Below are positions 10,284-17,488 of a stretch of DNA of 64,000 bases, in pieces (position 1 is the stretch's first letter; each line of letters opens with the position of its first letter). The stretch lies in the NCBI RefSeq assembly GCF_021155775.2, contig NC_060238.1:16034542-16098541 (forward strand), written 5' to 3'. A model generated the notes under the pieces. That model made no database searches. It had not been told where the DNA came from and saw only the letters and a list, made by a program, of their open reading frames with translations. The translations under genes were made by a program, and so were the position numbers. This DNA comes from Neodiprion pinetum. Lineage: Eukaryota; Arthropoda; Insecta; Hymenoptera; Diprionidae.

Positions 10284-11085
10284 TTTGTACCTCGTCTTCT
10301 TCTCCTTCTTCTTCTTCTTCACCCTCGTTATCGGAGATAATCATACCATTCGTAGAAGGTTGTGAGGAGGTATGTGAGTCAATCGCAGTAGTAAGTATTT
10401 CGTAGGGAACGGTAACTTCGCCGTCTGACGTAGGCGCAGACGGATCAGGAGAGATTTTCAGTGAAGCGACTGACTCTGGTATTACTGCTTGTAGCGTGAA
10501 ATTTCTTTTTGGTACCTGCAGTGGCTGATTACTAGTCGAACTCTCCTCTCCGGTGATTTTGGGCTTACTGGCTGACAATGCTTCTGTATAATCGTATTTA
10601 GTTAGAATATCGTTGTTGTTGATCCATTTCTTCAGTTTGAGTGCGTTGTTCATCGCACATTTGAAAAATTCCTCCTTCTTAACACCGTGGAAGAAGCACC
10701 ATACCGAAGACCGTTCCAGTTTGTCGAACGCCGGGCAATCGATGTCCTCCAAGTTGAATATTTGACGCGCGGTACTACTTTCAATATATTTACATTTATC
10801 GTGTCCACGGGCAAAGATTCGATGAGCGTTACGTGCGATTTCTCGGAGGTTAACGTCTAATTGAACCAGCGAGATATCACCTTCAAACCACTCGATGCCA
10901 TGATGGTAGCAGGTTACGTGATTGTTCACGCCACGTTCTTTGAGCGGCAGATCCGTGAAGGGATATGGCGGTTGTATTAACCAATGCGCCGAGTAGCGGT
11001 GATCGATGGTGACGACTGCCACCTCTTTCGGTATAAATTTACCATAGATATTTCGAAATCCTTGAATATCTATCACGTAATCCAT
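10159..11085 (-). CDS. DIQGF-family protein of unknown function
   Basis: A 308-aa protein starting at the Met of MDYVIDIQGF; a longer reading to 11175 exists, but a TATA-like TATATAA at 11191-11197 makes the inner start more likely. The N-terminal ~160 residues form a conserved domain: VIDIQGF, KEVAVVTID, a PPYPF-x-DL turn, HGIEWFEGD, then a C-terminal part with regularly placed Cys/His (DCP, then C-x2-H, then CA-x2-NA-x2-L). The rest is low-complexity and ends in a Glu/Asp-rich tail. The same domain occurs twice more in the window outside the Polinton (34.8 kb and 56.4 kb). The beta-strand order with D-x-Q where exonucleases have D-x-E suggests an RNase H-like fold lacking catalysis, possibly zinc-stabilised as in Maelstrom; this is inference. 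It is placed between MCP and protease. Confidence 0.75.
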   Translation of the reverse strand: MDYVIDIQGFRNIYGKFIPKEVAVVTIDHRYSAHWLIQPPYPFTDLPLKERGVNNHVTCYHHGIEWFEGDISLVQLDVNLREIARNAHRIFARGHDKCKYIESSTARQIFNLEDIDCPAFDKLERSSVWCFFHGVKKEEFFKCAMNNALKLKKWINNNDILTKYDYTEALSASKPKITGEESSTSNQPLQVPKRNFTLQAVIPESVASLKISPDPSAPTSDGEVTVPYEILTTAIDSHTSSQPSTNGMIISDNEGEEEEEGEEDEVQNGQSTDMERDAGDSEREDRGFCSGSDTPHLDTPDSLCVKHG

Positions 11086-11190
11086 ACTTGAACTTGAAAG
11101 AATGTAGTCGAATGAATAAAGAGCTGGAAGAGCGAACCTGCAGTCACGTAGTTTGAATGCTGACTGGCTCGGCACCGTAGTTACGGGTGT

Positions 11191-11197
11191 TTATATA
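11191..11197 (-). promoter_or_regulatory. TATA box of the DIQGF-family gene
   Basis: TATATAA on the minus strand lies about 105 bases upstream of the chosen ATG at 11085. A TCAG initiator-like motif follows near 11161, slightly farther than usual from the TATA box. The position argues against the ATG at 11175 as the true start. Confidence 0.45.
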
Positions 11198-11374
11198 CAG
11201 CCTTGTGTTACAATCCCCGTCTCAATTTTTGTTTATCGGGTGTCTCCAGCCGGTCTGTTGCTCCCCTTGAAGACGTTGGCGTGGTGTAGTCACAGTGTTC
11301 TCTCTAACGGAAATCACCACCTGGTATATCATAGAAGCGGCCGTGATAGGAGGGGCGTGATCTCCCTCTTTTTC

Positions 11375-12712
11375 TTAGCCCGAAAAATCTGTAATGACCT
11401 GACGTGCAGCATCAACTTCAATAAGATTATCAAATTCAGCGTACACTAGGCAATTCACAGTTTCTTTGAGAGCATCGTCGAACCGCACTTCGACCCTGAG
11501 AGTTCCATGTTTGATGAGCGACCAGTGCGATGTACAGTTGGCTGAGAGATCGGGGGTTAGGTCAAAAGCCAATAGACAATTTCCTTTAGCGAACTGCTGC
11601 CGGCCGATACCGTTTCCTTCGTTCAGAAAATGAATCCCTGTACCGGAGAAGAGGGTGTGATAAGCGTCCACGTAGAGTTCGTCTTTGCCAAAACTCATCT
11701 GTAGCGGCTTCGATGGGACTTGCACCCCGTCGACGTACAACGACAGGAAATTCAAAGAGTAGTTTTGAAAATTAAACGGATTGCGCTGTCTGTCGCCGTT
11801 GAAGGCTTTATTGCTGACAAAACCGATTATCACTCGTTTCGGTAATTGTCCGAGTATGACATTGTCCAGTGTTTCTGCCTGTACTCCTGCGTGTATGGTG
11901 AAAGACTTCACCTCGACTCTGGTTACGGGATATTTTGCCGTACCTTTGGCTAGCGTCCGTGCGTGCGCCAGCAAGATTCCAGGGCTGATCTTCATTCGGC
12001 GAACGAGCAGTGAAGTTTCCAGTATGTGCAGCTTGTGGCGATTTTCGGCTTCCATGATGCAAAAACTGTCTCTTGATCTCACAAGTCGAAGACGCAGTTC
12101 CACACCGTTGATTAAAAATTTGTCTTGATTAAATACGTCACAGTGCAGATGTCCAATCAGATCAACGGTACGTGCATTGCTCATGATCCTTTTGCGTTCG
12201 ATGAAACCTCGGTCAGCACCGACGGCGTCGGCGTCGTATACATCCGATACTCCATCCTCGCTGTCGTACCATAGAGCCGAAGAAAGATGGGATTTCTTGG
12301 CAGGGGGTGCGTAATTCAGTAGAGTCTCTATATATGCTCGATAGGCGTAAGAGTTGTTGGCTGGTGAGACTAGTTTTTGATTGAAGAATATATCGACTTG
12401 ATTGAACATCGAGTGAAGCAGATTGTTTACCGGAGTGGCATGCGGAGTAGCCGCGTTGCCTTCGCCTGCCGGTGGGGTAGGAGCAGACGGTTGTAGCTTC
12501 ACTCGTACGCTAAGCATAGTGTGTGCCAAATCGATGTACTCATCACCGTTTCCAGGTACAACAAATTCAATCGGGGAATCGTCGGTTAGAGATGATACGG
12601 GCTTGTAGTGTACCCATTGACCAGCCTCAATAGACGTCTGCGTTGGTGGTAGAGAAAACAAATCCAGTTCCGACTTCATACACTCACCCGAGTGCGCGTG
12701 CAGGAAGGCCAT
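11375..12712 (-). CDS. MCP: Major capsid protein, double jelly-roll type
   Basis: A 445-aa protein matching Polinton major capsid proteins in length, position and sequence character. The N-terminal segment, with SSLTDDSPIEFVVPGNGDEY followed by a YIDLAHTMLSV strand, is typical of the first jelly roll; a later segment with VEVKSFTIHAG and NVILGQLPKRVIIGFV matches the region between the two barrels. By homology it would form hexagonal capsomers as trimers. It lies directly downstream of the pVI-like and minor capsid genes. No stop or frameshift is seen. The assignment rests on family recognition, not a structure model. Confidence 0.88.
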   Translation of the reverse strand: MAFLHAHSGECMKSELDLFSLPPTQTSIEAGQWVHYKPVSSLTDDSPIEFVVPGNGDEYIDLAHTMLSVRVKLQPSAPTPPAGEGNAATPHATPVNNLLHSMFNQVDIFFNQKLVSPANNSYAYRAYIETLLNYAPPAKKSHLSSALWYDSEDGVSDVYDADAVGADRGFIERKRIMSNARTVDLIGHLHCDVFNQDKFLINGVELRLRLVRSRDSFCIMEAENRHKLHILETSLLVRRMKISPGILLAHARTLAKGTAKYPVTRVEVKSFTIHAGVQAETLDNVILGQLPKRVIIGFVSNKAFNGDRQRNPFNFQNYSLNFLSLYVDGVQVPSKPLQMSFGKDELYVDAYHTLFSGTGIHFLNEGNGIGRQQFAKGNCLLAFDLTPDLSANCTSHWSLIKHGTLRVEVRFDDALKETVNCLVYAEFDNLIEVDAARQVITDFSG

Positions 12713-12749
12713 TGTTGATGTTTAGATTGAAGACGAGCGGCGCGTGGGC

Positions 12750-13289
12750 TTACCGGGGTCCGAATATGTCTGTAAGGTCCCGTTTTTTACAACACTTTTT
12801 CCGCTTAGTTTTCTTGACGGTTCCGGCACGCTTGGGTATCTTGGTCGATGTTTTCTTTTTCGACCTTCGTCTAATTTTTCTCGTAGTACCAGCTGCTCGG
12901 TGCGCGCCGACAAGTCTGTTGACGCGGGCAATGTTTGACTTACGCGCTAATCCGCCGGCTCGGCTTTTATAACCGCTGCCCTTCATGAGTTTATCAATTT
13001 TTTCTTCAGCAGCTCTTTTCAATTTGTGTCCTGATTCTATGAAACGACTCTTGACTGCCTGTTTGAACGGAGTGTCGTTTCTTACGTCTGTCATGACGTT
13101 CATCCCTGCACGCAGTGCTTCTCTTCCGACCGCGCGAGCACCACTGGACAGCAGAGGTAGTATTCGACGAAACAGGCCTCCCAAGAAGCTGCCGATTCCG
13201 TGTCCGCGTTGATGCGGTGCTCCTCGGTAAACCGTCTCAATGCCTCCACCGCCGAGCTGATTTTCGTAATGTTGTATATAATGAGCCAT
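12750..13289 (-). CDS. pVI-like/core minor virion protein
   Basis: A 179-aa basic protein; Met at 13289 (MAHYIQHYENQ) is preferred over 13349 because family members begin at this segment. A glycine run (LGGGG, residues 12-16) precedes an amphipathic stretch GIGSFLGGLFRRILPLL (31-47), resembling the membrane-active helix of adenovirus pVI. The C-terminal half is rich in Arg/Lys (RKIRRRSKKK, KKTKRKKCCKK), suggesting DNA contact. Two sites fit adenain specificity: L-G-G-G|G at 12-16 and M-K-G-S|G at 102-106. It is sandwiched between the two capsid genes. Function as a cement or membrane-disrupting protein is inference. Confidence 0.7.
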   Translation of the reverse strand: MAHYIQHYENQLGGGGIETVYRGAPHQRGHGIGSFLGGLFRRILPLLSSGARAVGREALRAGMNVMTDVRNDTPFKQAVKSRFIESGHKLKRAAEEKIDKLMKGSGYKSRAGGLARKSNIARVNRLVGAHRAAGTTRKIRRRSKKKTSTKIPKRAGTVKKTKRKKCCKKRDLTDIFGPR

Positions 13290-13349
13290 GTCGTACCTGG
13301 TATGTTTTCCCTCTCTCTTTTGCTGAGCGACTCCTGTGATTCCAGTCAA

Positions 13350-13919
13350 TTACTGAACGCGTCTAAAATGCAGCGTTACCGTCAGTGTCCCGCTCGTGAA
13401 TGGTGCTGGCCTACCGAATTGATCTCTTATATCGATCTCGATGGTTTGAAAGTTCGTGAGCATCAGTGGTACGTAGTACAGTGGCGATAGTGTTTTCATC
13501 TCTGATTCGCCTTGTAAGATATTGTCTTTGCCGCATGTTTGAATGACTCGTAACAGCGGGGCGTAAACATCTCCAACGATACGTGGCTCCACCAGATCGC
13601 AATAAATAAACATCTGGCAGCCGGGGATCCTTGATGATTTGTTGGTTTCAGATAGCTTGCAATCTGATACCTCAACTGCACCTTCCCCAGGACTATTGTA
13701 ATGCGTGACACAGGGTATCGTTTCATTTTTCACTGGCGCATACCCCGGAGGGTGTTCAAACGTGAGTGGATAATGAATTTCGGCCAGCCCGACTTCCCAG
13801 TCTCCCGTTAGTTGAATCTGACGCGGTAACTGGGTAATGTAACAGCACGTCCGATTCTCCGGAAAAAACTGCATCGAGCTGTTGCTCGGTAAAGTTAGGT
13901 AAAACTGATCCCGGGACAT
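13350..13919 (-). CDS. mCP: Minor capsid (penton-like) protein, single jelly roll
   Basis: A 189-aa protein starting at MSRDQFYLTLPSNSS; the Met at 13982 adds 21 residues not typical of the family. The opening FYLTLPSNSS, followed by QLPRQIQLTGDWEVGLAEI and YPLTFEHP, is the familiar N-terminus of Polinton minor capsid proteins, which have a single jelly-roll fold and are thought to occupy the five-fold vertices. It ends adjacent to the pVI-like gene and follows integrase closely. The frame is open. Confidence 0.85.
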   Translation of the reverse strand: MSRDQFYLTLPSNSSMQFFPENRTCCYITQLPRQIQLTGDWEVGLAEIHYPLTFEHPPGYAPVKNETIPCVTHYNSPGEGAVEVSDCKLSETNKSSRIPGCQMFIYCDLVEPRIVGDVYAPLLRVIQTCGKDNILQGESEMKTLSPLYYVPLMLTNFQTIEIDIRDQFGRPAPFTSGTLTVTLHFRRVQ

Positions 13920-13991
13920 TTTCTTTGATGCACGAAACGAACGGTGAACACTCAACGACTGCGAGACATGCTGCAATAACACGCTATTTTA

Positions 13992-14936
13992 TCATCCCCG
14001 TGTTTCCCCCTCCACGCGCTGAAGTTCAGGGTCGTAGAACAAGCCGTCGATTACTTCGCCGTTGAGATCTTCCAAGACGTAGACTATCGGTGAACGTGCA
14101 AGCACTCGTCGGATCTTGAATAATTCTTCGCTCCAGTTTGCCGCGTAGCCTTTTTCAAATGTTCCCTTGGTTTTACTAATTCGTACAAAATCATTCTTAT
14201 GGAATCTCGGTTTGCCATTTGGACGCGGAGAATAACGCTTTTCCATGTGGGCACGTGCTGTAGCAGCATTGCGAAGCGTCACTTCCGACGGCGCCATGCC
14301 GATGCTCGAGTGAACTGTATTGTTGTAGGCTTGCACGATTTGTGGCAAAACATCGACGTAGCGTTGCGTCTTTTTATGCGTGAAGTAACGCCACAGGCGT
14401 TCTTTGAGTGTACGATTGAATCGCTCCACGATAGCTGCTTTCACATCGGGATTACGAGTAACACGATATCGTATTTCATTGTCGCGAAGTATCTTCTGAA
14501 AAGCACTCCCGACAAATTCTTTACCTTTGTCCGTTTGCAGTAGGTCGGGTCTGCGCGGCGTAGTGTGTAACACTTGCTCGAAACCTTCAGCAACGGTTGC
14601 GGCTGTCTTTCGTTTCAGCGGGACCACCCATGCGTACTTGCTCAATACATCGATGACCACCAGGAGATAGCGAAAACCGTTGTTGCGGCTCTTCATGGAA
14701 CTCAGGTCAGCCAGGTCAGCTTCCCATACGTCGTCTATGTTGGAAACGTTGTACCTTGCTCTCGGAAATTTCCTGTGCACGGGCTTGTGTAAGGTGTAGG
14801 CATCCTGAGCTGCCAGCCATTTTCTCACCGAATCGCGAGAGTTGTTTTCGCGTGCAACATCTTCCAGAATTCGTGCTCCCGCGTAACCGGCAGTATGCGA
14901 GGGATTGTAATACGTTTCTTCAAGAAGAGTCGTCAT
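13992..14936 (-). CDS. INT: Retroviral-type (rve) integrase
   Basis: A 314-aa integrase that would join the linear Polinton DNA to the chromosome, creating the 6-bp duplication. The rve core shows Asp74 (WEADLADL), Asp136 (LLQTDKGKEF) and Glu171 (VERFNRTLKERL), giving an intact D,D-34/35-E triad. The C-terminal ~90 residues contain KNDFVRISKTKGTFEKGY and YVLEDLNGEVIDG, a small beta-rich DNA-binding module like that of Ty3/gypsy integrases. The N-terminal zinc-binding HHCC module is weak or absent. Its start overlaps the end of the upstream gene by 17 bases. Confidence 0.93.
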   Translation of the reverse strand: MTTLLEETYYNPSHTAGYAGARILEDVARENNSRDSVRKWLAAQDAYTLHKPVHRKFPRARYNVSNIDDVWEADLADLSSMKSRNNGFRYLLVVIDVLSKYAWVVPLKRKTAATVAEGFEQVLHTTPRRPDLLQTDKGKEFVGSAFQKILRDNEIRYRVTRNPDVKAAIVERFNRTLKERLWRYFTHKKTQRYVDVLPQIVQAYNNTVHSSIGMAPSEVTLRNAATARAHMEKRYSPRPNGKPRFHKNDFVRISKTKGTFEKGYAANWSEELFKIRRVLARSPIVYVLEDLNGEVIDGLFYDPELQRVEGETRG

Positions 14937-15801
14937 TTTTCTTCAGCCGAAGTGTTTTCCAACCGGATTTTGCTCCGGTGGCGCGTTTGCGTAGAGCGTA
15001 TCCTGCGTCGTGAGAACGGCTGGTTACGGGTGTAACGTTTGCGGAACTTCGTCGCTTCGTCGGGGAACTACTGGCGTGTGTCGATAGTTGTTGCGATGTT
15101 ACCGTCGGTAGACCCGGAGTGTCGAATGTGCGTATGTCTTTCCAAAGCGTATCGTTCCCCACGTATTCTCGGGGTACGTTGATCGTCTGAAGAAACCGTG
15201 CAAACTGACCAGCCCCTGTAGGAGTAAAAGTCTTCCTAGATCGCATGGCATGATTGACCAGGTCGACGATGTTTGCGCCGGGAACTGTAACGCCGTCTAA
15301 CGAGACGGTTCCTGCGGCATCCCAAGAAAATCGTTCCGGTACGCTGCCGAGTTCGCGCATCAGCATTTCGGCCTTTGCACGATACTTCTTTGGTACCGCT
15401 GACGCAACTTTCTTTGCGCGCGCTTGAACGTTGCCAGGACTCGCAGCTACGGTGGGAGATATCATTGATTCTTCGGCTGTGTTTCCGTCTTCTTCTTCTT
15501 CCTCCTCTTCCTCCTTCTCCTTTTCCTCGAGAACGTCTAATTTCATGGGTTTGCGTGCGTCGTTTGCAAAAAACAAATATCGTCGAAGTACCTGCTGATA
15601 GAGTTTCCATTTTTCTGCGTCGTCTTTCGACGGTTTGTTCAAGATGTCCTTCATCTCGTTGTCGAGTCTTGAAACGGGATCGGTGTGTGTGGTAGTTGTA
15701 TTTCCAGGTGAAAGCGTAGTGGCTATACCCTCGCTGACGCGTTGTTGAAATCTCTCCATACTCTCCATAGGAATTAAAACCATCTTCTTTGTACGTTCCA
15801 T
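14920..15801 (-). CDS. Conserved Polinton protein of unknown function
   Basis: A 293-aa protein. Residues 90-115 are a Glu-rich run (EEKEKEEEEEEEEDG). The C-terminal half holds what looks like the conserved module: KKYRAKAEMLMRELGSV, FSWDAAGTVSLDGVTVPGAN, IVDLVNHAMRSRK, and QFARFLQTINVPREYVGN, followed by a basic tail. I recognise this arrangement from other arthropod Polintons, usually beside integrase and the short basic protein, but it has no established function. It overlaps integrase by 17 bases and starts 4 bases after the preceding gene stops, so it belongs to the same packed block. Confidence 0.7.
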   Translation of the reverse strand: MERTKKMVLIPMESMERFQQRVSEGIATTLSPGNTTTTHTDPVSRLDNEMKDILNKPSKDDAEKWKLYQQVLRRYLFFANDARKPMKLDVLEEKEKEEEEEEEEDGNTAEESMISPTVAASPGNVQARAKKVASAVPKKYRAKAEMLMRELGSVPERFSWDAAGTVSLDGVTVPGANIVDLVNHAMRSRKTFTPTGAGQFARFLQTINVPREYVGNDTLWKDIRTFDTPGLPTVTSQQLSTHASSSPTKRRSSANVTPVTSRSHDAGYALRKRATGAKSGWKTLRLKKNDDSS

Positions 15802-15805
15802 TTTG

Positions 15806-16180
15806 CTACTTGGAGAAGAGGCTGGAGGCTAAAGTCCCGAGTAACGGAGCGAGCAAGAGGGTGAGAAATCCGTTCCCACGTTGAACAAGAAAACGTTTTT
15901 TGGACTTCCAGGTACCCCGGTTGCTGGCCAACCGCCGTAATGTCTGTTTATGACGTGCCAGACGATTTTTCTGAATTCTGGACAGTGCTACGTTACCCTC
16001 CAAGGTGTTCAATGCACACTTACAAATGGTCTTTACCAGCGAATTGTCGGCCGTGCGTAGCAATGCCGATCTCTGCGACGGGTTCAATTTCTGCAGAGCG
16101 TGCAGCGCTACCGCGTTTGCTTTGGTGAAATCGGCACGAGCTCTGCGACCGGACGCGGTACGGCGTATTCGAGGCATCAC
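15806..16180 (-). CDS. Small basic protein with hydrophobic C-terminus
   Basis: A 124-aa, strongly basic protein (MMPRIRRTASGRRAR at the start). Near the C-terminus RKQ-type basic repeats give way to a hydrophobic segment, GFLTLLLAPLLGTLASSLF, that could insert into a membrane. The combination of an Arg/Lys body and a terminal Leu/Gly hydrophobic helix recurs in Polintons at this position. The start codon overlaps the ATPase stop codon, implying coordinated expression. A virion or membrane-active role is inference. Confidence 0.68.
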   Translation of the reverse strand: MMPRIRRTASGRRARADFTKANAVALHALQKLNPSQRSALLRTADNSLVKTICKCALNTLEGNVALSRIQKNRLARHKQTLRRLASNRGTWKSKKRFLVQRGNGFLTLLLAPLLGTLASSLFSK

Positions 16181-16884
16181 AGCTGAACGACTGGAACCCG
16201 GTGCGCATTGGTGACCTTTATATCCTTTCGCGGAACGTAGACATAGTGATTATCGTCCGAAGGGAAGATGTTTGATCGAAAACGGCAATTCTCCGGAGTG
16301 GATTGCTTCAGGTCGAAAAGCAGATATCCGTGTGGCGCTGCGGTAGCGTCGTGATAGGCCTCTTGAAGAAACCTCGGATCTTCGGGATACACCTGTCTGG
16401 CAAGATGTTGAATTTGGGCACGATCCCGTGGATTTTTGAAGAAGACTATGTAGTTTGCGTTGAGGGAAATATCTCGTTGACCGTTGCCCTTGTGAAAGAG
16501 ATTTTGTGTTATGTAGAAAACGCTGAGGTTCTTATGATGACAGACCTTGGTAAAAAGATCAACGACGACATTGTTTGAAGCCTCTCGCATCAGATCGTCG
16601 ATTACCAAAAGTTTCGGTTTTTTGTCACCCTCGTAATCGGCGTGTTGCGGTAACCCCTCGCGGTACTCTATACTCTTGTCCCCGTCGTACAACGGCTGCC
16701 ATTCGTCAAAGTACCATATCACACGACTAAATCTTGTGTCGCACATTGACGTTCCATGACGCAGAAAGTTCTTGACGAAATTTGATTTACCGCACCCTGA
16801 TGGCCCGGCTACAATGGCCGAAAACGGATGTTTCCAACGTGTGTCCGTCATCGAACAAGAAGAAGAAGAAGAAGAAGAATCCAT
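16177..16884 (-). CDS. ATP: FtsK/HerA-type genome packaging ATPase
   Basis: A P-loop ATPase expected to pump DNA into the capsid. Walker A is GPSGCGKS and Walker B is KLLVIDDLM, about 65 residues later; the conserved C-terminal region includes NANYIVFFKNPRDRAQIQHL, typical of viral A32-like packaging ATPases. I start it at Met 16884 (ATGGATTC, good context), followed by a Ser run from a TCC/TCT repeat. The frame is open to 16917, but that region contains a TATA-like TTTATAGA, so the longer start may lie upstream of transcription. First gene of the morphogenesis block. Confidence 0.9.
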   Translation of the reverse strand: MDSSSSSSSCSMTDTRWKHPFSAIVAGPSGCGKSNFVKNFLRHGTSMCDTRFSRVIWYFDEWQPLYDGDKSIEYREGLPQHADYEGDKKPKLLVIDDLMREASNNVVVDLFTKVCHHKNLSVFYITQNLFHKGNGQRDISLNANYIVFFKNPRDRAQIQHLARQVYPEDPRFLQEAYHDATAAPHGYLLFDLKQSTPENCRFRSNIFPSDDNHYVYVPRKDIKVTNAHRVPVVQL

Positions 16885-16919
16885 GGATAATGCGGGATCT
16901 ATAAAAAATTGAAACAATT

Positions 16920-17488
16920 GAAAACACGTTCTTTTACTACGCTAGCTTGCTCGCGGCGGCGGCGGCGGCGGCGGCGGCACTCCCTTCGTGCGCTGACCAT
17001 GAGCTTATTCAAGCGCACGCGGAAGCGTAACCGCGCAGGTACGAGCTCATCGGCGCGGTCGCGGTCGAGCTGATTGTGCGTGAGGCGCGTACGCCATGTG
17101 CTTATTCGTACGCGTGCGCGCAGTGATATCAGCTTGAAAACAGCGCGCCCCGCCGCGGTTTACGAGATGAATTTTTACGAGCAATGCGAGATTTTTTCAC
17201 AATTTTTCATGCGTAGGGTTTAAGCGTGGTACTAACCTTTATACAGTTTGGCGGGACACATACAAGAGAGTATCTGATGGGTTGGCCTGGCGTCTCGCCG
17301 GTTGGAATAACAGGCGGTTGGGGTAAGAATCCCTTCGGTGTCCTCTGTCTGTCCGTCTATTTGTTTGTCTGTCTATCTATCTGTCGCTCAAACGCGCGCG
17401 TGGCTTGCCGTCCGGGTGTCTGTACTACCGCAGGGTGAGAAGACGGAAGCTGTGGTGTGCAACTGCTCGGAGTCTGGGATCTTCGTCA
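16920..17488. other. Intergenic region with GGC repeat and TCTG/TCTA microsatellite
   Basis: Between ATPase and polymerase lies CpG-rich DNA with a run of GGC triplets (about 16952-16978), many GCGC/ACGCGT palindromes (17030-17160) and a TCTG/TCTA pyrimidine repeat (17340-17390). There is no convincing gene. It may hold the ATPase promoter. Confidence 0.5.

Noticed and set aside
11086..11175. Upstream extension of the Polinton DIQGF-family protein to the ATG at 11175
   Set aside because: A TATA box lies at 11191-11197, so the ATG at 11175 would fall before the expected transcription start, and the other two family copies begin a few residues before the motif.
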